Shown: positions 44,869 to 53,270 of the stretch, piece after piece
How positions within the stretch are numbered: position 1 is the stretch's first letter
Layout: the number at the start of each line of letters is the position of its first letter
Notes under the pieces: generated by a model
What the model saw: the letters and a program-made list of their open reading frames with translations, nothing else
Database searches by the model: none
What the model was told of the DNA's origin: nothing
Made by a program: the position numbers and the translations under genes
Source of the DNA: Sphingomonas sp.
GTDB taxonomy: Bacteria > Pseudomonadota > Alphaproteobacteria > Sphingomonadales > Sphingomonadaceae
Assembly: GCF_030145815.1 (NCBI RefSeq)
Contig: NZ_JAIXHL010000010.1
Span: 105,830 to 169,829, forward strand
DNA: 64,000 nt
Reading direction: 5' to 3'

Positions 44869-45618
44869 TCACAGCGTATAGCCGCCGTCCGCCAGCAACG
44901 TCGTGCCGGTGATCAAGGCAGCTTGATCGTTCAGCAGAAATGCGATCTGCTCCGCCACCTCCTCCGCCTTGGCATAGCGGCCTAGCGGCGTGCCCATCGC
45001 CGCCAGCTCTGCGAAGGCGGCATCGCGACCGATCTCCGCCACCCGATCCGCGAACATCGGCACTGCGTCCCACACGGGCGTTTCGACCCCGGCGGGCGCG
45101 ATGGCGTTGACGCGGATGCCATCCGCCGCGCCCTCCTTTGCCGCGACCTTGGCGAGGTGAAGCAGCGCCGCCTTGGAGCAGCCATAGGCGGCGACCCCCG
45201 GTTCGGCCTTGATCCCCGCTGCCGACGCGGTCAGCACGATGCTGCCCCCGCGCCCGCCCATGGCGCGCATCGCCGCGCGCAGCGTCAGGAACGCGCCGTC
45301 GAGATTGACTGACAGGATGCGCCGCCACTCGGCAAAGTCGAGCGCGGTGATCGCACCCGCTCCCGCCACTCCGGCATTGACCACGGCGTGATCGACCCCG
45401 GTGAGGTCAAGGCCGTCCCAAAACGCCGCATCCGCGACATCGCCGACGACGCGGTCACAGATCGCATCCACCTGCACCGCCGCCAGCGCGGTGGCGTCGC
45501 GGTCCACCAGGATGAGCCGCGCCGCACCCTCCGCGGCCAACAATTTCGCCACGGCCAGCCCAATCCCCGAAGCGGCACCCGTTACGAGGGCGCAACGTCC
45601 TTCAAATCGTGTCGTCAT
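44869..45618 (-). CDS. short-chain dehydrogenase/reductase
   Basis: This encodes 249 residues from the ATG at 45618. The Rossmann motif TGAASGIG is at 13-20, NAG at 81-83, and the catalytic S132, Y145 and K149 are present (AYGCSKAALL). D39 in LVDRD after the second strand suggests NAD(H) preference. The length and motifs are those of classical SDRs. Substrate unknown. It is divergent from the cytochrome b561 gene. Confidence 0.88.
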   Translation of the reverse strand: MTTRFEGRCALVTGAASGIGLAVAKLLAAEGAARLILVDRDATALAAVQVDAICDRVVGDVADAAFWDGLDLTGVDHAVVNAGVAGAGAITALDFAEWRRILSVNLDGAFLTLRAAMRAMGGRGGSIVLTASAAGIKAEPGVAAYGCSKAALLHLAKVAAKEGAADGIRVNAIAPAGVETPVWDAVPMFADRVAEIGRDAAFAELAAMGTPLGRYAKAEEVAEQIAFLLNDQAALITGTTLLADGGYTL

Positions 45619-45677
45619 CGCGCTAGCATAGCGGCAACCGGCGGTTTGACGAAGCGCCCTTGCCCGTGGAGACCAGC

Positions 45678-46205
45678 ATGAACCCCTCTGCAACACGCTA
45701 TTCGGGCGGAGCGATCCTGCTCCACTGGCTGATCGCCGCGTTGCTGCTCGCCAATGTCGTCATCGCCTTCACGATGGAGGATGCGCGGGGCCTGATGCCG
45801 CTGCACAAATCGATCGGCATCACTGTGCTGTTGCTGACGCTGGTGCGGATCGGATGGCGGCTGACCCATGCCGCCCCGCCGCTGCCCGCGACGCTGCCGT
45901 CATGGGAGCGGCTTGTTGCGCGCGTCACGCATGGCGCCTTTTACCTGTTGTTGCTGGTCATGCCGCTGCTGGGCTGGGCGTCGGCATCATCCGGCAAATG
46001 GGGCACCGGCGCGCTGTTCGGAGTAATCCCATGGTTCGACCTGCCGATCGGCAAGTCGCACGACCTGCATGAGGCGATGGGCGAAGCGCATGAACTCGCC
46101 GCCTATCTGACGATCGCGCTGATTGCGCTGCACGTCGCGGGCGCGCTCAAGCACCAGCTGATCGATCGCAACGCCATGCTGTCCAGGATGCTGCCCGGCC
46201 GCTGA
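45678..46205 (+). CDS. cytochrome b561
   Basis: This encodes 175 residues from the ATG at 45678. Four membrane helices carry heme-ligand histidines: LLHWLIAALL, MPLHKSIGI, RVTHGAFYLLL and ALIALHVAGALKHQL. It begins with the SGGAILLHWL block usual for the bacterial b561 family. The family passes electrons between quinol and periplasmic acceptors such as superoxide or YceI-linked partners. The partner here is unknown. Confidence 0.88.
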   Translation: MNPSATRYSGGAILLHWLIAALLLANVVIAFTMEDARGLMPLHKSIGITVLLLTLVRIGWRLTHAAPPLPATLPSWERLVARVTHGAFYLLLLVMPLLGWASASSGKWGTGALFGVIPWFDLPIGKSHDLHEAMGEAHELAAYLTIALIALHVAGALKHQLIDRNAMLSRMLPGR

Positions 46206-46208
46206 AAC

Positions 46209-47639
46209 TCAGGCCGCGTTCTGGTCGATCCCGAGTTCGCCCAGCTTGCGGTAGAGCGTCGAGCGCCCGATGCCGAGGCGGCGGGCAACCTCGGTCATGC
46301 GCCCACGATAATGGCCGATGGCGAGGCGGATCACGTCTGCCTCGATCTCTTCGAGCGCGCGCAAGTTTCCGTCGGGCTTGAACAGGGTCACCCCCGCCCC
46401 CTGCGCCGCGCCGCCATGCGATTGAGCGCCACCTGCCGGGCGACCGCCCGCGAGCTGGGCGATTTGCGGGAAGTCGGCGCGAGTCAGCGCGTCGCCGTCG
46501 CACAGCACCGCCGCGCGGAACAGCGCGTTCTGGAGCTGGCGGACATTGCCCGGCCAGTCATAGCCGCCGAGCAGCGCCAGCGCGTCGTCGGTAATACCGA
46601 GCGGCCGCAACCCCGGCTGTTCCGCGATCCTGGCGAGCAGATGGCGGGCGAGCGGCGCGATGTCGCCGGCCCGGTCGCGCAGCGGCGGGATCGTCACCTG
46701 GACGACGTTGAGCCGGTAATAGAGATCCTCACGGAACCGGCCCTCCTCAACCTCAGTCAACAGCGTCTTGTTGGTTGCGGCGATCACGCGCACATCGACC
46801 TGCGACGCGTGGCGGGCGCCGATCGGCTGCACCTCGCCCGACTGGACCACGCGGAGCAATTTGACCTGCGCCTCCAGCGGCATCTCGCCGATTTCGTCCA
46901 GGAAGATGGTGCCGCCATCGGCCTCCTGGAACCGGCCGATCTTGCGTTCGAACGCGCCAGTGAACGCGCCTTTTTCATGCCCGAACAATTCGGATTCGAC
47001 GAGATTGGCGGGAATCGCGCCGCAATTGACGCGCACGATCGGCTTGGTGTGGCGCGGGGACGCGGCGTGGATCGCCTCGGCCACCACTTCCTTGCCGACG
47101 CCGCTTTCACCCTCGATCAGCACCGGGACACGCGCCCGCGCCGCTTTGGCCGCGATCGCCAGCGCGGCGCGGAATTGCGGCGCAGAGCCAACGATCTCGT
47201 CGAACGCGAGATGCGCCGACATCTTCTCGGTCAACGGGCGCAGCTCGCCCGCGACCTTGGCGCCCACCGCACAGTCCAGCGCGGCGAGCAGGCGTTCGGC
47301 GGCGAGCGGTTTGACCAGGAAATCGGTCGCCCCCGCGCGCATCGCACTGACCGCTGCGGCAACCGAGCCATTGGCAGTCAGCAACAGGATCGGGAGCATC
47401 GGGCGATTGAGGCGCAACTCGGCGATCAGCGACGCCGCATCGAAATCGGGTGCCCAGTGATCAAGGATGATCGCGTCGAGCGCCATCCCGTCGGGCGTGC
47501 CGAGCGTCGCGACCGCAGTGTCATGGTCGCTGGCAAAGATCGTGCGCCATCCGCGCCGCGCCGCAATGGCGGCGATCAGCCGACGCTGGGCCGGTTCCTC
47601 GTCGATCAGCATCAGCTGGCGCTGTCCGTTGCGCGTCAT
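46209..47639 (-). CDS. sigma-54-dependent response regulator
   Basis: This encodes 476 residues from the ATG at 47639. A receiver domain spans residues 8-125, with probable phosphoacceptor D60, T88 and K110. The AAA+ domain has Walker A GESGVGKE (177-184), the sigma-54 loop GAFTGA (224-229) and Walker B IFLDEIGE. A Fis-type helix-turn-helix is at the end (EVARRLGIGRSTLYRKL). The receiver is only partly canonical (LIDEE at its acidic pocket). No histidine kinase gene adjoins it. It is divergent from the COX4/pnt operon. Confidence 0.9.
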   Translation of the reverse strand: MTRNGQRQLMLIDEEPAQRRLIAAIAARRGWRTIFASDHDTAVATLGTPDGMALDAIILDHWAPDFDAASLIAELRLNRPMLPILLLTANGSVAAAVSAMRAGATDFLVKPLAAERLLAALDCAVGAKVAGELRPLTEKMSAHLAFDEIVGSAPQFRAALAIAAKAARARVPVLIEGESGVGKEVVAEAIHAASPRHTKPIVRVNCGAIPANLVESELFGHEKGAFTGAFERKIGRFQEADGGTIFLDEIGEMPLEAQVKLLRVVQSGEVQPIGARHASQVDVRVIAATNKTLLTEVEEGRFREDLYYRLNVVQVTIPPLRDRAGDIAPLARHLLARIAEQPGLRPLGITDDALALLGGYDWPGNVRQLQNALFRAAVLCDGDALTRADFPQIAQLAGGRPAGGAQSHGGAAQGAGVTLFKPDGNLRALEEIEADVIRLAIGHYRGRMTEVARRLGIGRSTLYRKLGELGIDQNAA

Positions 47640-47770
47640 CTCAAAACCCCCAACCTGTCTCGCCAAATTTGTCTCTGGTGTCCCTAATTCGGTCACCCTG
47701 CATAAGACGGTCGGGTAAAGACGGGCTTAAGCCTGACTAAAGCGCACAGGGGTTGAGGGGCGCGCGACCG

Positions 47771-47783
47771 CTGTCTAAGACAG
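47771..47783. promoter_or_regulatory. 13-bp palindrome ahead of the COX4/pnt operon
   Basis: CTGTCTAAGACAG is a perfect palindrome around a central A, 31 bp before the COX4 ATG and 132 bp from the divergent regulator start. It may be an operator. Confidence 0.35.
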
Positions 47784-47814
47784 GAACCATAACAGCGTTA
47801 CGAGGGGAAGACGC

Positions 47815-47940
47815 ATGGCCCAAAGCGGCGACATGAAGGCACATGAAGCGACCTATGGCGGGTTCATGCGCCTGTTGAAGGTCGGGACGGTCGTCAGTGT
47901 GATCGTCACCGCGTTCGTCATCTGGCTGATCGCAGCCTGA
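47815..47940 (+). CDS. aa3-type cytochrome c oxidase subunit IV-like small protein
   Basis: This is a 41-residue protein starting at an ATG preceded by CGAGGGGAAG. It begins MAQSGDMKAHEATYGGFMRLLK and continues into one membrane helix (VGTVVSVIVTAFVIWLIAA). This is the alphaproteobacterial COX subunit IV family. The gene is next to pntA (1 nt gap), not to oxidase genes, so here it could be a transhydrogenase accessory rather than an oxidase subunit. The family call is firm; the partner is inferred. Confidence 0.85.
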   Translation: MAQSGDMKAHEATYGGFMRLLKVGTVVSVIVTAFVIWLIAA

Positions 47941-47941
47941 G

Positions 47942-49060
47942 GTGAAGATCGCGGTCCTCAAGGAGACCGCCGCTGGAGAGCGGCGGGTCTCCGCGACGCC
48001 GGAAACCGTCAAGAAATTCGTATCGCTGGGTGCTGCTGTCGCAGTCGAACGCGGTGCGGGTGACACCGGTTTCCTGTCCGATGCAACCTTCGAAGCTGCC
48101 GGGGCCACCGTGGGTTCGCGAGCCGAGGTGCTGGCCGATGCCGATATCGTGCTGGGCGTGCAGGGTCCCGACCCGGCGACGCTGGCGGGAATCAAGCCGG
48201 GTGCGTGGCTGGCGGCGGGCCTCAACCCGTTCGGGGAGCGTGCACGCGTCGATGCCTATGCGGCGCTCGGCATCGAGGCGCTGGCGATGGAGTTCATGCC
48301 GCGCATCACGCGTGCGCAGTCGATGGACATCCTGTCGTCCCAGTCGAACCTGGCGGGGTACAAGGCGGTGCTCGATGCCGCGAGCGAATATGGCCGCGTC
48401 TTCCCGATGATGATGACCGCAGCGGGCACCGTGTCCGCTGCCAAGGTCTTCGTCATGGGTGTCGGCGTCGCCGGGCTTCAGGCGATCGCCACCGCCCGCC
48501 GCCTCGGCGCGCAGGTGTCGGCGACCGACGTGCGCAGCGCGACCAAGGAGCAGATCCAGTCGCTCGGCGCCAAGCCGATCTTCGTCGAAAATGTCGCCGG
48601 GATCGAAGGTGAAGGCTCGGGCGGCTACGCCACCGAGATGAGCGACGAGTACAAGGCCGCCCAGGCCGAGCTCGTCTCGTCGCACATCGCCAAGCAGGAC
48701 ATCGTCATCACCACCGCACTGATCCCGGGCCGCCCCGCGCCCCGCCTGATCAGCGACGCACAGATCGCGTCGATGCGGCCGGGCAGCGTCATCGTCGACC
48801 TCGCGGTCGAAGCCGGCGGAAATGTCGAGGGCGCGGTCGCGGGTGAGGTCGTGGAGAAGCACGGCGTCAAGATCGTCGGCCACCGCAACACCACCTCCCG
48901 CCTGTCGAGCGACGCCTCGGCGCTGTTCGCGCGCAACCTCTACAACTTCCTCTCGGCCTTCTGGGACAAGGAAGCGGGTAAGCCGGTGCTGGACGACGAG
49001 ATTGGCGGCGCGATCCGCCTGACGCAGGGCGGCAAGGTGGTGAACGCGAGGTTGCTGTAA
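47942..49060 (+). CDS. pntA: NAD(P) transhydrogenase subunit alpha, part 1
   Basis: This encodes 372 residues from a GTG start. It is domain I of proton-translocating transhydrogenase: KIAVLKETAAGERRVSATPE at the start, RAQSMDILSSQSNLAGY, and the NAD-binding region VMGVGVAGLQAIATARRLGA. It binds NAD(H) on the cytoplasmic side and exchanges hydride with PntB. The membrane part is a separate gene (49509), as is usual in alphaproteobacteria, but a nuclease gene with repeats separates them here. Confidence 0.95.
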   Translation: MKIAVLKETAAGERRVSATPETVKKFVSLGAAVAVERGAGDTGFLSDATFEAAGATVGSRAEVLADADIVLGVQGPDPATLAGIKPGAWLAAGLNPFGERARVDAYAALGIEALAMEFMPRITRAQSMDILSSQSNLAGYKAVLDAASEYGRVFPMMMTAAGTVSAAKVFVMGVGVAGLQAIATARRLGAQVSATDVRSATKEQIQSLGAKPIFVENVAGIEGEGSGGYATEMSDEYKAAQAELVSSHIAKQDIVITTALIPGRPAPRLISDAQIASMRPGSVIVDLAVEAGGNVEGAVAGEVVEKHGVKIVGHRNTTSRLSSDASALFARNLYNFLSAFWDKEAGKPVLDDEIGGAIRLTQGGKVVNARLL

Positions 49061-49063
49061 AAT

Positions 49064-49112
49064 CCTCCCCGGAACGGGGAGGGGGACCGCCGAAGGCGGT
49101 GGAGGGGGAGCG
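49064..49112. repeat. family D repeat arm (left) after pntA part 1
   Basis: It begins CCTCCCCGGAACGGGGAGGG and has a central hairpin ACCGCC-GAAG-GCGGT. It starts 4 nt after the pntA stop. The inverted partner is at 49453-49503. Confidence 0.92.
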
Positions 49113-49118
49113 AGGCAA

Positions 49119-49508
49119 ATGCAACGGCCCGAGGTTTCCACCGCACGAAAGCTGAGAAGGACCATGACGTTGCCAGAGGTCCTCCTTTGGCAGGAACTGA
49201 GAGGAAATCGCACCGGGTTCAAGTTCCGCAGGCAGCATCCCATCGGCCCATATGTCGCCGATTTCTGTTGCCTCAGCGCCAAGCTCATCGTTGAGATCGA
49301 TGGCGAGGCGCACGGTGGGGAAACGGGCCAGGAACGCGATCGACGACGCGACAAGTTTTTGAACGATAACGGGTACGGGGTCATGCGGGTGCGCGCGGTG
49401 GATGTTTTGGGAAGTATCGAGGCTGTAATCGCCGCGATCGCTTCCCGTGCCGCGCTCCCCCTCCACCATGCTTCGCATGGTCCCCCTCCCCGTTCCGGGG
49501 AGGAATAA
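49119..49508 (+). CDS. DUF559 (Vsr-like fold) endonuclease inside the pnt operon
   Basis: This is a 129-residue protein of the DUF559 family. It has RRQHPIGPYVADFCC (D48), LIVEIDGEAH (E59, D61, H65) and RRDKFLNDNGYGVMRV, the pattern of the PD-(D/E)xK-like nuclease core. Residues from about 112 on (ending HASHGPPPRSGEE) are read from the right repeat arm, and TAA (49506-49508) is followed directly by the pntA-2 ATG. It is co-oriented with the operon. It looks like a passenger of the repeat. The conserved acidic residues are kept, so it may be active. Confidence 0.9.
   Translation: MQRPEVSTARKLRRTMTLPEVLLWQELRGNRTGFKFRRQHPIGPYVADFCCLSAKLIVEIDGEAHGGETGQERDRRRDKFLNDNGYGVMRVRAVDVLGSIEAVIAAIASRAALPLHHASHGPPPRSGEE
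49453..49503. repeat. family D repeat arm (right) before pntA part 2
   Basis: It matches the inverted left arm exactly over the outer 15 and 25 bases. The tip differs but still pairs (ACCATGC-TTCG-CATGGT in place of ACCGCC-TTCG-GGCGGT type). The change keeps the hairpin. Confidence 0.92.
49497..49503 (+). promoter_or_regulatory. pntA part 2 ribosome binding site supplied by the repeat
   Basis: GGGGAGG ends 5 nt before the ATG at 49509 and is the last seven bases of the repeat arm. Confidence 0.75.
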
Positions 49509-49787
49509 ATGGACTTCATCTCGATCCTGTCGATCTTCGTGCTGGCGTGTTTCGTCGGCTATTATGTCGTGTGGTCGGTGACCCCGGCGCTGCACACGCC
49601 GCTGATGGCGGTCACCAATGCGATTTCCAGCGTCATCATCGTCGGCGCGCTGATCGCGTCGGCGGCGGCGGGCAGCGAGACCGCGAAATGGCTCGGCCTG
49701 ATCGCGGTGGCGCTGGCCAGCGTCAACATCTTCGGCGGGTTCGCCGTGACCGAGCGGATGCTCGCCATGTACAAGAAGAAGGGCTGA
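49509..49787 (+). CDS. NAD(P) transhydrogenase subunit alpha, part 2
   Basis: This is a 92-residue protein with three membrane helices (FISILSIFVLACFVGYYVVW, the SVIIVGALIAS segment and GLIAVALASVNIFGGF). VTPALHTPLMAVTNAISS is the conserved loop of the transhydrogenase alpha membrane domain. It forms the proton channel with PntB. It follows the nuclease stop with no gap and precedes pntB by 4 nt. Often called pntAB or pntA2. Confidence 0.93.
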   Translation: MDFISILSIFVLACFVGYYVVWSVTPALHTPLMAVTNAISSVIIVGALIASAAAGSETAKWLGLIAVALASVNIFGGFAVTERMLAMYKKKG

Positions 49788-49791
49788 GCCG

Positions 49792-51228
49792 ATGCATGAA
49801 GCTGCTCCGCTGAACCCCTGGGTCGCGCTTGCCTATCTGATCGCAGGCGTGTGTTTCATCGTCGCGCTGCGCGGCCTGTCCTCCCCCGCGACCAGCCGTC
49901 GCGGCAACCGTTTCGGCATGGCGGGCATGCTGATCGCGGTGGTGACGACGCTCGTCACCCACGAGATCGCATCCTTGCCCGAGATCCTCGGCGCGATCGC
50001 AATCGGCGGCGGGTTCGGCTGGATCGTCGCGCGCAAGATCAAGATGACCGACATGCCGCAGCTGGTGGCGGGCTTCCACTCGCTCGTCGGCCTTGCCGCG
50101 GTGCTGGTCGGCGTCGCCGCCTATCTCAACCCGGAAGCATTCGGCATCGTCTTCCCCGAAGGATCGTCCAATGCCGGCCTGATCCTGCCGGTCAGCCGGA
50201 TCGAGCTGGGGCTGGGCGTCGCGATCGGTGCGATCACCTTCTCCGGATCGGTCATCGCGTTCCTGAAGCTCAACGGCAATATGGGCGGCGCGCCGATCAT
50301 GCTGCCCGGACGGCACGTCATCAACCTCGGCACGCTCGCCGCGATCCTCGGCCTGATCGCGTTCATGACGGTTGAGCTGCGCGCGCCCGAATGGGTGTTC
50401 TGGACCGTACTGGTCCTGTCCTTCGTCATCGGCTTCCTGCTGATCATTCCGATCGGCGGCGCGGACATGCCGGTGGTGGTGTCGATGCTCAACAGCTATT
50501 CGGGCTGGGCAGCCGCCGCGATGGGCTTCACGCTCGGCAATACCGCAATGATCATCACCGGCGCACTGGTCGGCAGCTCGGGCGCGATCCTGTCCTACAT
50601 CATGTGCAAGGCGATGAACCGCAGCTTCATCAGCGTGATCGCGGGCGGCTTCGGCGGCGACAGCGGCGGCGCAGGTGCGGGCGCGGCCAAGACCGACCGC
50701 CCGTGGAAGCGCGGCAGCGCCGAAGACGCAGCCTTCCTGATGAGCCAGGCCGAGCAGGTCATCATCGTGCCCGGATACGGCATGGCAGTGGCGCAGGCAC
50801 AGCATGTGCTGCGCGAGATGGGCGACAAGCTGAAGGAGCATGGCGTCCGCGTGAAATATGCGATCCACCCGGTCGCGGGGCGCATGCCCGGCCATATGAA
50901 CGTGCTGCTCGCCGAAGCGAACGTCCCCTATGACGAGGTGTTCGAGCTGGAGGACATCAACAGCGAGTTCGCCCAGACCGACGTCGCCTTCATCATCGGC
51001 GCGAACGACGTGGTGAATCCGGCGGCAAAAACCGACAAGAGCTCGCCAATCTATGGCATGCCAGTGTTCGACGTGAACAAGGCCAAGACGGTGTTGTTCA
51101 TCAAGCGCAGCATGGGCGGTGTCGGCTATGCCGGCGTCGACAATGACGTGTTCTACCAGGACAACACCATGATGCTACTCGCCGACGCCAAGAAGATGGT
51201 GGAGGAAATCGTTAAGTCGCTCGACTGA
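49792..51228 (+). CDS. pntB: NAD(P) transhydrogenase subunit beta
   Basis: This is a 478-residue protein with eight or nine membrane helices in the first 290 residues, then the NADP(H)-binding domain III with VIIVPGYGMAVAQAQH and IHPVAGRMPGHMNVLLAEA. YDEVFELEDINSEF and GANDVVNPAA complete the family signature. It drives NADPH formation with the proton gradient. Last gene of the COX4-pntA1-(nuclease)-pntA2-pntB unit. Confidence 0.96.
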   Translation: MHEAAPLNPWVALAYLIAGVCFIVALRGLSSPATSRRGNRFGMAGMLIAVVTTLVTHEIASLPEILGAIAIGGGFGWIVARKIKMTDMPQLVAGFHSLVGLAAVLVGVAAYLNPEAFGIVFPEGSSNAGLILPVSRIELGLGVAIGAITFSGSVIAFLKLNGNMGGAPIMLPGRHVINLGTLAAILGLIAFMTVELRAPEWVFWTVLVLSFVIGFLLIIPIGGADMPVVVSMLNSYSGWAAAAMGFTLGNTAMIITGALVGSSGAILSYIMCKAMNRSFISVIAGGFGGDSGGAGAGAAKTDRPWKRGSAEDAAFLMSQAEQVIIVPGYGMAVAQAQHVLREMGDKLKEHGVRVKYAIHPVAGRMPGHMNVLLAEANVPYDEVFELEDINSEFAQTDVAFIIGANDVVNPAAKTDKSSPIYGMPVFDVNKAKTVLFIKRSMGGVGYAGVDNDVFYQDNTMMLLADAKKMVEEIVKSLD

Positions 51229-51237
51229 ACATGTCCG

Positions 51238-51282
51238 GTCCCGGTCGCGCTTAATCGCTTGATATCCAGGCACGACCGGGAC
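51238..51282. terminator. stem-loop after pntB
   Basis: GTCCCGGTCG (51238-51247) pairs perfectly with CGACCGGGAC (51273-51282) around a 25-nt loop. No T run follows, so it may be an mRNA-end structure rather than an intrinsic terminator. Confidence 0.4.
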
Positions 51283-51314
51283 AGCATCCCCCTGCAACAT
51301 TTGGGGGATGGGCA

Positions 51315-52211
51315 ATGCTGAGTGTCGGGCGGATTCTGGAGGGCGCGTTCGGGCTGGTCCGCGAACGGTATGTGGCGGTCGCGGTGTGGATTGGTCTCTA
51401 CTTGGCCGTCAACATCGCATTCATGCTCACGATAATGCCGATGATGGGCGCGACGATGAACCCGGCCGCCGCGACCGACCCCGGCGCGATGTTGGGAGCG
51501 ATGCTGCCGATGTTCGCGCTGATCCCGGTTTTCTTTGTGGTCGCGGTCGTCCTCTATGCTGCCGCGATGCGCGCCGTGCTGCGCCCCGATGCGGGTGGAA
51601 TCGCTTATCTGCGGCTCGGAATGGATGAGCTGCGGCTGATCGGGTTGAGCATTATCTTCGCGATTGCCGGCACGATCCTGATGTTCGTCATATCGCTGGC
51701 GCTTGGCCTGGTCGGCGTTGGGATCGCCGCCAGTGGCGAACCCGGCGTCGGATCGGTGCTGTTCAGCTTCCTGTTCATGATCGGCATCTTCGCGGTCATG
51801 ATCTTTTTCGTCGTCCGCTTCTCGCTTGCCTTCCCGCTCACCCTGTATCGGGGCAAGATCGTGATCGGCGAAGCGTGGACGCTGAGCAGCGGTCGGTTCT
51901 GGAGCCTGTTCGGCGCGGCGCTCGGCATTACGTTGATCATGATGATCCTCAACATCGCGGTCTCGATGTTCACGATGGGCAGCTATTTCTACGACCTGAT
52001 GAGCGCGGCCGGCGATCCTGAGGCCGTGGCGCTCGCGGCGGAAGCGCAAGCGCAATCCTATGCGCAGTTCAGCCCGGTCATGATCCTGTCCTCGCTGGGC
52101 ACGGCAATCGTCGCGGGGCTGGGTGTCGCACTCACCGGCGGAAGCGTCGCGACTGCAGCCAAGCTGTTGCTCGCGGACGAGGATGAGGATGCCGAGGACG
52201 TATTCGGCTAA
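51315..52211 (+). CDS. polytopic membrane protein of unknown function
   Basis: This is a 298-residue protein with about six membrane helices separated by polar loops and an amphipathic N-terminus (LSVGRILEGAFGLVRERY). The pattern resembles the membrane domain of glycerophosphodiester phosphodiesterase-like/DUF975-type proteins, but no catalytic motif is present. The C-terminus is acidic (ADEDEDAEDVFG). It is separated from pntB by a stem-loop, so probably its own unit. Confidence 0.7.
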   Translation: MLSVGRILEGAFGLVRERYVAVAVWIGLYLAVNIAFMLTIMPMMGATMNPAAATDPGAMLGAMLPMFALIPVFFVVAVVLYAAAMRAVLRPDAGGIAYLRLGMDELRLIGLSIIFAIAGTILMFVISLALGLVGVGIAASGEPGVGSVLFSFLFMIGIFAVMIFFVVRFSLAFPLTLYRGKIVIGEAWTLSSGRFWSLFGAALGITLIMMILNIAVSMFTMGSYFYDLMSAAGDPEAVALAAEAQAQSYAQFSPVMILSSLGTAIVAGLGVALTGGSVATAAKLLLADEDEDAEDVFG

Positions 52212-52343
52212 GCCGCTTGCCATAGTGCATCCATAATGGAGATAACGGGCGGCAGACCGGTTGAAATCGGAGACGCCTTGTGCTGACGCGCCGCCCCGCC
52301 CCGCGATTACATCCGCATTGCAGCGCAAAGCGGAGGGATTGCG

Positions 52344-53267
52344 ATGAGTGACGCCATGACGGGTACCGAGCTTGCCGCCGATGCTGCGCGCGTCCTGATC
52401 GTGGCACCGGCGGCGGCGCAGGAGCGGCATCGCGCGGCCGTTATGGCGAACGGCGCGCGCGTGCTGGGCGCGGTTCCTCCGGACGCAATCGATGCGGCGC
52501 TCGCCAGCCTGATCGCCGCCGAGATGATCGTGCTCGACGGCACCGGCGTCGATCCTGAACGGATGGCGGCGAGCGCCGGGCGGATTGCCGCCTGGACCCG
52601 CGACGGCGACTGCCGGATCGTGGCTTTGCTCGACACCGACGCACTGGACCTTGCCGCGCCGGTACTGATGGACGCCGGGGCGGTCCTGCTCTGCGATCCG
52701 TCAGCGTCCGACTATGCCGCCGCACTGGTCCGAGCGAGCGCTCCTCCGGGGGCGCGGCTGCACGACGCGACGCAGGAGCGCGAGGCCGAACGGCTGCGTC
52801 TGCTCAACGAAGAAGTGGCGCGGCTCGCCGCCGTGCTGTCCGACTTTGCCGCCGATCCGATGCGGCGCGAGCTGCGCGAGCCTGGCCGCGGCTATCGCCC
52901 CGAACCCGGCGGCGCGCCCGATCCGACGCCGCGCACCGTCCGGGCCACCATCCGCGCCCGGCGGCTGCGCGACCAGCATTTCACCCCCGAGCTCTTCGCC
53001 GATCCGGCCTGGGACATGCTGCTCGACCTCTATGCCGCGCGGCTGGAGGGAAGTCGGGTGTCGGTGTCGAGCCTGTGCATCGCGGCGTCGGTGCCGCCGA
53101 CGACGGCGCTGCGCTGGATCGGGACGATGCACGATGCCGGGCTGTTCGAGCGCGAGGCCGATCCCGGCGACCGGCGGCGGGCGCATATCATGCTGTCGAC
53201 GCGCGCAGCGGAGGCCATGCGCGGCTATTTCACCGCCGTCGCGCGGCTGGGACTGCTACCGATCTGA
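52344..53267 (+). CDS. pseudo-receiver-MarR fusion regulator
   Basis: This is a 307-residue protein. The N-terminal ~125 residues have the alternating strand-helix rhythm of a response-regulator receiver (VLIVAP, MIVLDGTG, IVALLDTDALD, VLLCDPSASDY) but lack the full acidic pocket and the conserved Lys. A coiled coil follows (REAERLRLLNEEVARLAAVL). Residues about 205-305 form a MarR-type winged helix (VSSLCIAASVPPTTALRWIGTMHDAGLFEREADPGD). It probably binds DNA as a dimer. The start follows GCGGAGGGATT. Confidence 0.8.
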   Translation: MSDAMTGTELAADAARVLIVAPAAAQERHRAAVMANGARVLGAVPPDAIDAALASLIAAEMIVLDGTGVDPERMAASAGRIAAWTRDGDCRIVALLDTDALDLAAPVLMDAGAVLLCDPSASDYAAALVRASAPPGARLHDATQEREAERLRLLNEEVARLAAVLSDFAADPMRRELREPGRGYRPEPGGAPDPTPRTVRATIRARRLRDQHFTPELFADPAWDMLLDLYAARLEGSRVSVSSLCIAASVPPTTALRWIGTMHDAGLFEREADPGDRRRAHIMLSTRAAEAMRGYFTAVARLGLLPI

Positions 53268-53270
53268 CGA

